Below, piece after piece: positions 1 to 6,912 of a stretch of DNA of 64,000 bases. The DNA comes from Thioalbus denitrificans (lineage in GTDB: Bacteria > Pseudomonadota > Gammaproteobacteria > DSM-26407): positions 1 through 64,000 of the forward strand of contig NZ_QPJY01000004.1 in NCBI RefSeq assembly GCF_003337735.1. Direction: 5' to 3'. The first letter of the stretch is position 1, and the number at the start of each line of letters is the position of its first letter. The notes under the pieces are model-generated. The model was given only the letters and a program-made list of their open reading frames with translations, had not been told where the DNA came from and did not search any database. Position numbers and translations under genes: made by a program.

Positions 1-79
1 AGCTATTGATTTTTCCACAATCTTCCTCAGCCAATACATGAACTGGAAGTAATAGTATTGCTATTAGCATTGCTCTCAT
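1..79 (-). CDS. Cassette ORF, secreted protein (partial, runs off left edge)
   Basis: An ATG at 79-77 opens a frame of 26 codons to the window edge. It begins MRAMLIAILLLPVHVLAEED, a clean signal peptide with a VLA-EE-type cleavage site. It starts 10 bp after an attC on the cassette-coding strand, the normal position for a cassette gene start. Nothing can be said about the mature protein. Confidence 0.55.
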   Translation of the reverse strand, partial: MRAMLIAILLLPVHVLAEEDCGKINS

Positions 80-87
80 TTTGTGTA

Positions 88-160
88 GCCCTAACGTTTA
101 AGCTGTGCGGCGCAAACGAAGCGCAGCGTAGTTTGCTTCCGAACAAGCGCCATGTTAGCC
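88..160 (-). repeat. attC recombination site 1
   Basis: On the minus strand the site opens with GGCTAACATGGCGC and ends with a CGTTAGGG box. The boxes are imperfectly complementary, and the central part contains the AAGCGCAGCGTA-type core shared with two of the other three sites. It folds into the single-strand hairpin typical of attC. The TAA stop of the 173-residue cassette ORF lies inside its first box, a common cassette arrangement. Confidence 0.8.
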
Positions 161-676
161 ATTTTTGGCACAACTAGACTCCCATTTCTCAAACAACGAA
201 TAGAGATACTTTTGAACTTTTTCTTTATTCCTCGCCTCTACAGTATCCAGCGTGTACTGAAAGAAAATACTTTTGTACACAACCCTTTGGTAGCAATACC
301 CTAGATCATACTCATCATTACACGGCATATTAATTTCTGGATTTCCGGTTACCTCAGACCAGCCATTGGCTATACCGCTTATTTCGTGTTCAAGATCAAC
401 TTTATATTTATTGATATGGCTAAATTCGTAGCCCTCTACTCCAGCCATTATCAGCTTGGCAGGAAGCCTGATTGTTTGGCTTTGCCCTGATTCATCAAGG
501 CCTTTTACGTTGTCCTTTAGGTACTGACCGAAGGCACTAAGGCCCGGCACGTATTCATGTGGAACGCAGATAGTTGTATCGTCAAAAGTCAATTTGACGA
601 GGTCTTGGGCGTTCTCGGCAGCCGCCAACGATGTAAAAAGTGCCGCATATAAAGATGCGTATATATGTGTTTTCAT
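155..676 (-). CDS. Integron cassette protein, secreted, unknown function
   Basis: This 173-residue protein has an N-terminal signal peptide (MKTHIYASLYAALFTSLAAA, then ENAQ). The mature part is acidic and holds four cysteines (C37 and C118, a third near residue 127 in GYCYQ, one near the C-terminus), so disulphides are possible in the periplasm. I recognise no family. The ORF lies between two attC sites and fills its cassette. The ATG at 676 is 8 bp inside the attC at 684-755, as expected for a cassette start. Base composition is AT-rich relative to the chromosome, consistent with capture. Expression presumably depended on a promoter near attI or in the upstream cassette. Confidence 0.75.
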   Translation of the reverse strand: MKTHIYASLYAALFTSLAAAENAQDLVKLTFDDTTICVPHEYVPGLSAFGQYLKDNVKGLDESGQSQTIRLPAKLIMAGVEGYEFSHINKYKVDLEHEISGIANGWSEVTGNPEINMPCNDEYDLGYCYQRVVYKSIFFQYTLDTVEARNKEKVQKYLYSLFEKWESSCAKNG

Positions 677-683
677 TTTTTAT

Positions 684-755
684 GGCTAACGACCAAGCTC
701 ATTTGCGCGAATGAAGCGCAGCGTATTGAGCGTCAAATGGAGCGCCTGGTTAGGG
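684..755 (-). repeat. attC recombination site 2
   Basis: On the minus strand it runs from CCCTAACCAGGCGCTC to GGTCGTTAGCC. The core contains TACGCTGCGCTTCATTCGCG, almost identical to the cores of sites 1 and 4. The stop codon of the upstream lipoprotein cassette (752-750) lies within the first box. Confidence 0.8.
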
Positions 756-1196
756 CTTAATTGCCACAACATTAAATCCATGAGGATACTCCTGCCACTG
801 ACAAGATTCTGGTTGCGTACTGTTTGACAACTTTTCAACCACAGCACCAATGCCAAAATAAGCCGCATTTAGATTGTTTCTTGCCACTGGCGCATAGCCA
901 TTCTTCTCTATGCAATAACACCAGTCGTATGAGTGACCACCGTCTGCGGCCAAAATCACCATTTGTGTATAGCTTTTTTTACTTAGATACGCATTCCCGG
1001 CGTTATCAGTAAGCATTTTCTTGAATTCTACTTCAGGCTTCATGGCGATTTTGTAGTTTACAAATTTGATTGTTGCGCCTTTTATAGGAACCCCATTTTC
1101 ATCCACAACCTTCAGATTGACCTCTGGTTGTGACGTAGTTGGCCATGGCGCACAACCAGATAACAAAACAAGTGAGAAAAGAGTGAGGAACTTCAT
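750..1196 (-). CDS. Integron cassette lipoprotein
   Basis: The 148-residue product starts MKFLTLFSLVLLSGCAPWP. This is a short lipoprotein signal with lipobox LSGC, so Cys15 would be acylated. After a linker comes NLKVVDENGVPIKGATIKF, which resembles the first strands of carboxypeptidase-regulatory-like or other beta-sandwich folds. The C-terminal half has four further cysteines, including a WCYC motif. No enzyme motif is visible. The gene fills one cassette between attC sites 2 and 3. Membrane-anchored or secreted products are frequent among cassette proteins, but the function here is unknown. Confidence 0.75.
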   Translation of the reverse strand: MKFLTLFSLVLLSGCAPWPTTSQPEVNLKVVDENGVPIKGATIKFVNYKIAMKPEVEFKKMLTDNAGNAYLSKKSYTQMVILAADGGHSYDWCYCIEKNGYAPVARNNLNAAYFGIGAVVEKLSNSTQPESCQWQEYPHGFNVVAIKP

Positions 1197-1206
1197 TTCT
1201 TCATAG

Positions 1207-1292
1207 CCCTAACGTTGCTGGTAACCGGCGCCGCCCCGAAAGTAGCCGCGAAGCGCCGCAGAGATTTCCGGCGGTTTACTGGCTTGTTAGAT
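1207..1292 (-). repeat. attC recombination site 3
   Basis: On the minus strand it starts ATCTAACAAGCCAGTAAACC and ends AACGTTAGGG. The core diverges from the other three sites (GGCGCTTCGCGGCTACTTTC) but keeps paired outer boxes and an internal stem. It is the longest of the four at 86 bp. Confidence 0.7.
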
Positions 1293-1299
1293 TGGTTTT

Positions 1300-1539
1300 T
1301 CATCGCTTCCTTTGCAGTATTTCCGTTACCAATGCGAAGAAATGCATAATCATACCGATACCTACACCCGCGACACCAAGCAACACAAGCCAATAACCCA
1401 ACCCACCGAAGCCAACAGCTGCGAAAGCACCACCAAGAAACGCCAGCAACCCTGAAACCGTAACGATCTTGAGCCCGCGCCACTTAGGTTCCCGCGAATC
1501 TACCCCCAGCTTCTTTTCAAATGTGAACTTCTTGAACAT
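1300..1539 (-). CDS. Integron cassette small membrane protein
   Basis: A 79-residue ORF starting MFKKFTFEKKLG. It has a basic N-terminus, then two hydrophobic stretches (about residues 24-46 and 48-70) separated by a Gly-Tyr-Trp turn, so a two-helix inner-membrane hairpin is likely. The C-terminus is basic (LQRKR). No family was recognised. It is the ORF-bearing cassette nearest the integrase and hence probably the most recently captured. A longer antisense-like frame overlapping it was rejected because it runs through the attC. Confidence 0.65.
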   Translation of the reverse strand: MFKKFTFEKKLGVDSREPKWRGLKIVTVSGLLAFLGGAFAAVGFGGLGYWLVLLGVAGVGIGMIMHFFALVTEILQRKR

Positions 1540-1555
1540 CGCGCTGTGCTAAGCA

Positions 1556-1627
1556 ATCTAACGCTGCACATAAGCCGCGCGAACGAAGCGCAGCGTAGTG
1601 AGCGTCGGCTTGATGGGCTTGTTAGGC
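1556..1627 (-). repeat. attC recombination site 4 (nearest attI)
   Basis: On the minus strand: GCCTAACAAGCCCATCAAGC to GCAGCGTTAGATT, with the TACGCTGCGCTTCGTTCGCG core seen in sites 1 and 2. No ORF of useful size lies between it and the presumed attI, so it may belong to an empty cassette of roughly 90 bp. Confidence 0.8.
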
Positions 1628-1986
1628 ATGAATAACTCCCGGCCGACTTAACAAGTTGGCTAGATGTTTTCTTAGATGCCTTACATCGCGACTATTGTTC
1701 AAGCGTTGACCAATGCTTAACAGTTCAAATCAATGGAAGCTTTCCACCTATCACCAATAAATGGAAAGTTGCCGTATAGTTCCACAGTTGGTGACATGCA
1801 TTCCTTTTTCATTACTTAAGTATTCTATTGCACTCAACGCGTTAGACGGACCTCGGCATCTCCGCCTGCTGATTTCATACGCGTTAATACATGGCCATCG
1901 GCCGTATATCAACGACCGTGACTTGACCGCCTGTTGTGGGTTGCCCATGCTTCCCCCCGCAAGCAAGAACAAATGGAGAACGCGAC
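1628..1986. other. Presumed attI / Pc region between cassettes and intI
   Basis: This 359-bp stretch carries no convincing gene. On the minus strand two GTTRRRY matches, GTTAAGT (1652-1646) and GTTAAGC (1721-1715), are candidate attI crossover points. The first is the more plausible because it follows AACTT and directly precedes attC site 4. A cassette promoter is expected here or in the start of intI but cannot be pinned down by eye. Confidence 0.4.
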
Positions 1987-2640
1987 ATGGAACGTCGAAA
2001 GCCCTCCCCTTTTCTCGTGCGTGTGCGCGGTGCGCTTCGCGTCAGACACTGCAGCTACAGGACCGAGCAGACCTACATACACTGGGTCAAGCGTTTTATT
2101 CTGTTTCACGAAAAGACCCATCCGGAACGGATGGGAGAAGCCCATGTGGCCGCGTTCCTCACCCATCTCGCCGTCGACCGGGGCGTCTCGCCGAGCACAC
2201 AGAACCAGGCGCTGAATGCACTGGTCTTCCTTTACCGGCATGTACTCAATCGGCCCCTTGGCGACATCGGCACTGTGGTCAGGGCCAGGCGAAAATCCCG
2301 TATACCCATGGTGCTCTCGCGTGAGGAGGTTTCGCGGACGCTCCGTTTTCTCCACGAAAGCGCGGTACAGAAGGCCGTCAGGGCCGCGGTGTGCAGGGCC
2401 GGCATCCGGAAACCCACCACCTGCCTCACGTTCAGGCACTCCTTCGCCACCCATCTGTTGGAACGCGGGGCAGATATCCATACGGCGCAGGAGCAGCTTG
2501 GCCACATGGACGTGCGCACCACCCGGATCCACACCCACGTTCTGCAGAGAGGCGGACGGGCGGTACTGAGCCCGCTGGGGGCTGCATTGAATCGGACCCC
2601 GGGAATGACGGAGCGCGGTGGGGATGCATCGGTGAGGTAG
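1987..2640 (+). pseudogene. intI: Integron integrase, internally deleted and catalytically dead
   Basis: The frame opens [20 protein letters not shown] and follows chromosomal IntI integrases through the N-terminal SAM-like domain to [14 protein letters not shown]. It then jumps directly to [13 protein letters not shown], which belongs about 105-110 residues later in the family. The lost segment holds the first catalytic Arg, the beta-sheet Lys and the IntI-specific insertion. In what remains, the HxxR motif reads LTFR (His lost) and the nucleophile region reads TTRIHTHV where TTMIYTHV is expected (Tyr to His). The product is 217 residues against a usual 320-340. A GTG 51 bp upstream is in frame, but ATG 1987 with GGAG 10 bp before it fits the family start. 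The frame stays open, so DNA binding could persist, but recombination should not. Confidence 0.88.
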
Positions 2641-3015
2641 GGGCACACCTATCTGGCGGCCCCAACGCGGCAGGGTGTGCCCGCCGGGGGGCGCCCTGCC
2701 GTCATGCCGGATTGAGACACGATCTGCGGCACTCACTGGCCCGCTGCGATATTGTGGGTATTCCGGCATCCTTGCTGGCTGCGGCATGGCGGTCCTCTCC
2801 CTCGACCATGGACGAAAAATAGCGCCATTCCGGTGCGGGCGCAAAGATCCGGGACCATTTTCGAACGACGGGCACTGGGAGATTGGTCTGCTCTGCCCCC
2901 CGGTTATCCGGGGTGCCCAAATTACCGCGACTGAATCAGAGCGGACAAATCCGAACCTGCATGGCCGGAGGCAGTGGATGACCCTGTGTGCAGATGAATC
3001 CGCACCTGTATGACC
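2641..3015. other. Gene-poor interval between intI relic and lexA
   Basis: About 375 bp of GC-rich sequence with no frame resembling a known protein. Several overlapping open frames exist on both strands but lack family signatures and ribosome sites. I see no inverted-repeat ends or other mobile-element features in it. Confidence 0.5.
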
Positions 3016-3168
3016 GTGAGGCGTGAAGAGTGAGGGGTGAGGTGAGAGTCCTCGGGTGTTCCATCCCGTCTCTCCATCCGGCGCCGCCCTGTCGGCATCG
3101 TCCACCAGCGCAGGCATCCAGTTGAAACCCCGCCGGTGGAAAACCCCCTCACCCCTCACCCCTCACCC
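3016..3168. repeat. GTGAGGG-type short tandem arms, inverted pair
   Basis: The left arm (3016-3047) is a run of GTGAGG/GTGAAG units. The right arm (3145-3168) is the complementary CCCTCACCCCTCACCCCTC run. They face each other across a 97-bp spacer. A similar arrangement recurs at 61022-61104. Confidence 0.7.
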
Positions 3169-3200
3169 AACTGGCATTTTCCCCGCCCTTCCCCCATACT

Positions 3201-3215
3201 GTTCTCCAAACGTTC
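3201..3215 (+). promoter_or_regulatory. Candidate LexA operator, GTTC-N7-GTTC
   Basis: The direct repeat GTTCTCCAAACGTTC lies 23 bp before the lexA start codon. This is the spacing and sequence known for alphaproteobacterial SOS boxes (GTTC-N7-GTTC), not the CTG-N10-CAG palindrome of enterics. Its position just ahead of lexA suggests autorepression. Confidence 0.6.
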
Positions 3216-3237
3216 TCTGCCCATGGAGATACCGGCC

Positions 3238-3858
3238 ATGCCCGACAGCCCGTCACTCACCCGCCGCCAGCAGGCCATCCACGACTACCTCCTGGACCGG
3301 GCGCGGGAGACCGACCAGGCGCCCACGCTGGACGAGATCTGCGCCGACCTCGGTTTGAAGTCGCGGGGGTCGCTGCACAAGCACATCCAGGCGCTGGTGG
3401 ACGCGGGGCTGGTGGAGCCCATGGAGCGGCGCCACCGCGGCGTGCGGCTGGCACCGGTGGCGGAGGTGTCGACCGCCCGCAGCCTGCCCCTGTTCGGGAC
3501 CATCGCGGCGGGCCGGCCCATCGAGGCGCTGGAGACGCCGGAGTCGGTGCCGGTGCCAGACGCCCTCTGCCCGCGGGGGGCGGCCTACGTGCTCAACGTG
3601 CGCGGCGACTCGATGATCGAGGACGGCATCCTGGACGGGGACCGGATCGTGGTGGAGCAGCGGGAGACGGCCCGCAACGGCGAGGTGGTGGTGGCGCTGG
3701 TGGACGGCAGCGAGGCCACCCTGAAGCGCATCGAGCAGCGCCCCGGCGAGGTGGCGCTCCACCCCGCCAACGCCGCCATGGAGCCCCTGCGCTACGCCCC
3801 GGATCGGGTCGCGATCCAGGGGGTGCTGGTGGGTTTGCTGCGCGACTACCGCCACTGA
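3238..3858 (+). CDS. lexA: LexA repressor
   Basis: SOS-response repressor of 206 residues with the usual two domains. The winged-helix DNA-binding domain covers residues 7-71 (LTRRQQAIHDYL onward). The S24 autocleavage domain follows, with the cleavage pair Ala91-Gly92 in TIAAGRP, catalytic Ser125 in GDSMIEDG and Lys163 in ATLKRIE. RecA filaments trigger self-cleavage and derepress DNA repair genes. The recognition-helix region, KSRGSLHKHIQALVDAGLV, is closer to alphaproteobacterial LexA (RSKSGIHRLITAL) than to the E. coli SPNAAEEHLKAL version, and it fits the GTTC-N7-GTTC site upstream. I place the start at ATG 3238 (MPDSPSLT), matching the family length. ATG 3223 and a longer in-frame opening at 3136 are also possible. 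Confidence 0.93.
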   Translation: MPDSPSLTRRQQAIHDYLLDRARETDQAPTLDEICADLGLKSRGSLHKHIQALVDAGLVEPMERRHRGVRLAPVAEVSTARSLPLFGTIAAGRPIEALETPESVPVPDALCPRGAAYVLNVRGDSMIEDGILDGDRIVVEQRETARNGEVVVALVDGSEATLKRIEQRPGEVALHPANAAMEPLRYAPDRVAIQGVLVGLLRDYRH

Positions 3859-3877
3859 GCCGTACTGCCGCCCCGCC

Positions 3878-4330
3878 ATGGCCGACGACTGGAAACCGGA
3901 TCGCTTCTGGGAGGACCGCCCCCTCGGGGAGCTGAGCGAGGCGGAGTGGGAGTCGCTCTGCGACGGCTGCGGGCGCTGCTGCCTGATGAAGCTGGAGGAC
4001 GAGGACAGCGGCGAGATCTACTACACCAACATCGCCTGCGAATTGCTGGACACCGACACCTGCCGCTGCCGGGACTACGCCCACCGGCAGGCGCGGATCC
4101 CCGGCTGCCTGAAGATCACCCCCGAGTCCCTGCCGAAGCTGGCGGGCTGGCTGCCCGCGACCTGCGCCTACCGCCGCCTGGCGGAGGGCAAGCGCCTGCT
4201 CTCCTGGCACCCGCTGGTGAGCGGCAGCCCGGGCAGCGTCCACCGCGCCCGCATCTCGGTGCGCGGCCGGGTGATCTCCGAGACCGAGGCGGACGACCCG
4301 GAACACCACCTGGTGAGCTGGGTCTGGTAG
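3878..4330 (+). CDS. YcgN-like UPF0260 cysteine-cluster protein
   Basis: A 150-residue cytoplasmic protein of the YcgN/UPF0260 branch of YkgJ-type Fe-S or zinc cluster proteins. The family pattern is plain: WESLCDGCGRCCLMKLEDED near residues 25-44, then CELLDTDTCRCRDY near 57-70, PGCLKITPE, and CAYRRLAEG with a C-terminal HHLVSWVW. Seven conserved cysteines could bind a metal or Fe-S cluster. The biochemical role is unknown even in model species. It starts 19 bp after lexA on the same strand and may be cotranscribed with it, which would place it under SOS control, though that is only inferred from spacing. Length matches the family. Confidence 0.85.
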   Translation: MADDWKPDRFWEDRPLGELSEAEWESLCDGCGRCCLMKLEDEDSGEIYYTNIACELLDTDTCRCRDYAHRQARIPGCLKITPESLPKLAGWLPATCAYRRLAEGKRLLSWHPLVSGSPGSVHRARISVRGRVISETEADDPEHHLVSWVW

Positions 4331-4403
4331 CGGCGGGTCAAACCCCGTCGGGATCCGGATGGGCAGCCAACTCCCACCCGGGAGTTTCTCTCTTACTCAT
4401 TCC

Positions 4404-4440
4404 CTTGGTGTTCTTCGCGTCTTGGCGTCTTGGCGTTTTG
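4404..4440. repeat. CTTGGCGT-unit tandem run between convergent genes
   Basis: Four degenerate copies of an 8-9-nt unit, the best pair reading CTTGGCGTCTTGGCGT, fill the space between the convergent ycgN-like and uspA stops. Unlike other arrays in the window it has no facing arm. No T-tract hairpin typical of terminators is visible here. Confidence 0.6.
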
Positions 4441-4474
4441 TCTTTGTTACAAGAGAGCGGGAAGCCCCGGCGCC

Positions 4475-4972
4475 TCAGCCCTCGTCCTCGCGCACCGGCA
4501 CCAGCAGCACCGGGACCGGGGAGCGCTGGGTCACCTTGTGGGCCACGGAGCCGAGGAGCATCTCGCCGAAGGCGGAGTGGCCGTGGGAGCCCATGACGAT
4601 CACGTCGGCGTTGACCCGCTTCGCCTCCTTGATGATCGCCTCGGCCGGCTGCCCTGAGCGCACCAGGACTTCGCCGACCCGGGACATGCACACCGCCGCC
4701 TCGTCGAACTCCGTGGCGCAGAACTCCTGCAGCCGCTCGCGCAGCTCGGCCTTGAGCTTCTCCAGGCCCTCGGCGCGCAGCTTGTCCAGGGTGGTCTTGG
4801 AGACGTAGCTGTCCACCAGCGACTGGCCGAAGGTGCCCAGCGGCTCGAGGACACTGACCGCCACGATGGTGGCGTCGTGACGCTCCGCCATGGCCATGGC
4901 GTAGCGGAAGACATGGGGGCCCACGGGACCCACATCGGTAGCGTAGAGGATGGTCTTGATCTGGGGCAGCAT
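4475..4972 (-). CDS. Universal stress protein, UspA family
   Basis: A 165-residue single-domain Usp protein. The N-terminal strand MLPQIKTILYATDVGPVG carries the conserved Asp of the nucleotide-binding fold. The C-terminal motif G-x2-G-x9-G-S reads GSHG...GS near residues 131-145, followed by VTQRSPVPVLLVPV. That motif places it with the ATP-binding Usp proteins, which act in the cytoplasm in stress and anaerobic survival. The start ATG 4972 has GGAGAACAGG upstream. A sigma-70-like promoter (TTGTCC, 16 bp, TATACT) lies at 5034-5007, so transcription does not depend on the FNR box further upstream, which is cut off by an intrinsic terminator. Confidence 0.93.
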   Translation of the reverse strand: MLPQIKTILYATDVGPVGPHVFRYAMAMAERHDATIVAVSVLEPLGTFGQSLVDSYVSKTTLDKLRAEGLEKLKAELRERLQEFCATEFDEAAVCMSRVGEVLVRSGQPAEAIIKEAKRVNADVIVMGSHGHSAFGEMLLGSVAHKVTQRSPVPVLLVPVREDEG

Positions 4973-5006
4973 GGTCCTGTTCTCCGTCCGGCATCGATTT
5001 TATGCA

Positions 5007-5034
5007 GTATAAGCGGAACTTATCGGCGGACAAC
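5007..5034 (-). promoter_or_regulatory. Sigma-70-like promoter of uspA
   Basis: On the minus strand TTGTCC (5034-5029) and TATACT (5012-5007) are separated by 16 bp, 35 bp before the uspA ATG. This gives the gene its own promoter downstream of the terminator at 5097-5125. Confidence 0.5.
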
Positions 5035-5096
5035 AGCCGCACGGTTCCGGAGCCGACATGAAGGCGGTACGCCCGGATCCTGCGCTCGGGAGGGAC

Positions 5097-5125
5097 AAAA
5101 AAAAACCCCGCTGGAGAGCGGGGTT
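5097..5125 (-). terminator. Intrinsic terminator
   Basis: On the minus strand a 9-bp perfect stem (AACCCCGCT / AGCGGGGTT, 4-nt loop) is followed by nine T residues. It terminates transcripts coming from the 5130-5200 region before they reach uspA. Confidence 0.85.
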
Positions 5126-5165
5126 AAGACAGGAGATATGACCCTGCGGAAGAATTACCGTAGTC
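5097..5165 (-). ncRNA. Candidate anaerobically induced small RNA
   Basis: A perfect terminator lies about 65 nt downstream of the start predicted from an FNR-type box centred 41.5 bp upstream of about 5160. No ORF with a ribosome site fits between them. The predicted transcript has a single-stranded segment containing UCUCCUG, complementary to Shine-Dalgarno sequences, before its terminator hairpin. This is the layout of FNR-controlled small RNAs such as FnrS. The start site is inferred and the -10 element is weak. Confidence 0.35.
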
Positions 5166-5194
5166 AATCTTCCGGGAATGTTCCCCATCCCACA

Positions 5195-5208
5195 TTGACC
5201 TGGATCAA
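5195..5208. promoter_or_regulatory. FNR/ANR/DNR-type box
   Basis: TTGACCTGGATCAA on plus (TTGATCCAGGTCAA on minus) matches TTGAT-N4-ATCAA with one change. It lies 234 bp before nhaD on plus and 223 bp before uspA on minus. The nearer functional target is the short terminated unit at 5097-5165. Confidence 0.6.
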
Positions 5209-5441
5209 TAAAACCCCGGGATTTATTAAGGGAGTATTTCACTCCCCCCTCTTGTGCGCCGGGGCGACCCCCACCCGCTTCGAAAGAGCATGGCATTGGC
5301 ACGCGGGATTACGCTAGAATGCAGCGTTGCGCCGCAATAGATACCACAAAAACAACCAGTTAGACAACGGAAGCCGCTCGGCAAAGACCCGCCACGGGTG
5401 CGGCCGCCGCTTCCCGTCCTGCTCGAGAAGGAGTCCACACA

Positions 5442-6875
5442 TTGAACAGTGCGGTAGTCGCTCCACTGCTGGGGCTCATCCTCAGCCTGTTTGCGCCGGC
5501 GGCCGCGTGGGCCGCCACGGGCAACGCCGAGCCCCTCGATCTCACCCGAAGCGAGGTGGGCATATTCGCCCTGGTGATCTTCGTCCTGGCCTATGCGCTG
5601 GTGATGGCCGAGGAGTTCACCCACCTGCGCAAGTCCAAGCCGGTCATCCTGGCCGCCGGCCTCATCTGGCTCTCCATCGCCTGGTACTACTCCGTCCACG
5701 GCGGCCAGAGCGAGGAGGTCGCCATGGCGGTGCGGCACAACATCCTCGAGTATGCCGAGCTGTTCCTGTTCCTGCTCTCGGCGATGACCTACATCAACGC
5801 CATGGAGGAGCGGCTGGTGTTCGACGCCCTGCGGGCCTGGCTGATTCGCAAGGGATTCAACTACCGGCAGCTGTTCTGGATTACCGGCATCCTGGCCTTC
5901 TTCATCTCGCCGGTCGCCGACAACCTCACCACCGCCCTGCTCATGTGCGCCGTCCTGCTCGCGGTGGGCGCCGACAGCCCCCGCTTCGTGGCGCTGGGCT
6001 GCATCAACATCGTCGTGGCCGCCAACGCCGGCGGCGCCTTCAGCCCCTTCGGCGACATCACGACCCTGATGGTCTGGCAGAAGGGCATCGTGGATTTCTG
6101 GGATTTCTTCGCCCTGTTCCTCCCCTCGGTGGTGAACTTCGCGGTGCCCGCGGCACTGATGCACTTCGCCATCCCCGACATCTCCCCCGCTCCCAGCGAT
6201 GAGCGGATTCCCATGCGCCGCGGCGCCCGGCGCATCGTCGCCCTGTTCGCCGCCACCATCGTCACCGCGGTGAGCTTCCACAACTTCTTCCACCTGCCCC
6301 CGGTGCTGGGCATGATGACCGGCCTGTCCTACCTGCAGCTGTTCGGCTTCTACCTGCGCAAGACCCATGGCCGGGTACCGTCGGCGCATCCCTACAACCT
6401 CGAAGTGGCGGACAAGATGATCGGCGACGTGGTGCCCTTCGACATCTTCAACAAGATCGCGCGGGCCGAGTGGGACACGCTGCTGTTCTTCTATGGCGTG
6501 GTGGTCTGCGTGGGCGGCCTCGGCTTCATCGGCTACCTGGAGCTGGCCTCCCAGGTGATGTACAGCGACTGGGGCGCAACCCTCGCCAACGTGAGCGTGG
6601 GCATCCTGTCGGCCATCGTGGACAACATCCCGATCATGTTCGCCGTGCTGACCATGAATCCGGACATGAGCCACGGCCAGTGGCTGCTGGTGACGCTCAC
6701 CGCCGGGGTGGGCGGCAGCCTGCTCTCCATCGGTTCGGCCGCCGGCGTGGCCCTCATGGGCCAGGCCCGGGGACGCTACACCTTCTTCAGCCACCTGAAG
6801 TGGACGCCGGCCATCGCCCTCGGCTATGCCGCCAGCATCCTCACCCACATGTGGCTGAACGCGGCCCACTTCTGA
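5442..6875 (+). CDS. nhaD: NhaD-type Na+/H+ antiporter
   Basis: A 477-residue inner-membrane protein of the ion-transporter superfamily. It begins with a cleavable-looking signal (GLILSLFAPAAAWAA) and then about ten or more hydrophobic helices. Diagnostic NhaD stretches are ISPVADNLTTALLMCAVLL near residue 160, the NIVVAANAGGAFSPFGDITT loop near 185-205, and VDNIPIMFAVLTMNP near 395. The acidic Asp/Asn pairs in these half-helices carry the transported Na+ or Li+. The protein exports sodium in exchange for protons, typical of halotolerant or alkaliphilic proteobacteria. The start is TTG 5442 with GAAGGAG 8-14 bp upstream. No ATG near the N-terminus preserves the signal. Confidence 0.93.
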   Translation: MNSAVVAPLLGLILSLFAPAAAWAATGNAEPLDLTRSEVGIFALVIFVLAYALVMAEEFTHLRKSKPVILAAGLIWLSIAWYYSVHGGQSEEVAMAVRHNILEYAELFLFLLSAMTYINAMEERLVFDALRAWLIRKGFNYRQLFWITGILAFFISPVADNLTTALLMCAVLLAVGADSPRFVALGCINIVVAANAGGAFSPFGDITTLMVWQKGIVDFWDFFALFLPSVVNFAVPAALMHFAIPDISPAPSDERIPMRRGARRIVALFAATIVTAVSFHNFFHLPPVLGMMTGLSYLQLFGFYLRKTHGRVPSAHPYNLEVADKMIGDVVPFDIFNKIARAEWDTLLFFYGVVVCVGGLGFIGYLELASQVMYSDWGATLANVSVGILSAIVDNIPIMFAVLTMNPDMSHGQWLLVTLTAGVGGSLLSIGSAAGVALMGQARGRYTFFSHLKWTPAIALGYAASILTHMWLNAAHF

Positions 6876-6883
6876 TCCGGTGC

Positions 6884-6912
6884 GCCGGGCGCGGGTGAGT
6901 CACCCGCGCCCG
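6884..6912. other. Strong GC hairpin after nhaD
   Basis: A near-perfect inverted repeat (CCGGGCGCGGGTGA / TCACCCGCGCCCGG) follows the nhaD stop by about 10 bp. It lacks a T-tract, so it may act as a 3-prime stabiliser or a weak terminator. The remaining bases to 7050 show nothing. Confidence 0.55.

Larger units (their letters stand above)
1..2640. mobile_element. Relic chromosomal integron (cassette array plus defective intI)
   Basis: The integrase gene on the plus strand lies beside an array of cassettes read on the minus strand, which is the canonical divergent integron layout. Four attC-like sites with the paired boxes GTTRRRY and RYYYAAC punctuate the array. Each cassette ORF ends in or next to an attC. 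The cassettes are clearly AT-richer than the rest of the window, as expected for captured genes. The array continues off the left edge. The integrase is internally deleted, so the platform is probably frozen unless another integrase acts in trans. Confidence 0.85.

Noticed and set aside
1909-3159. 416-codon minus-strand frame across intI and the adjacent gap
   Set aside because: It overlaps the recognisable integrase remnant and shows no similarity to any family I know.
6884-6912. Terminator of nhaD
   Set aside because: The hairpin is strong but no T-tract follows, so it is listed as a hairpin only.
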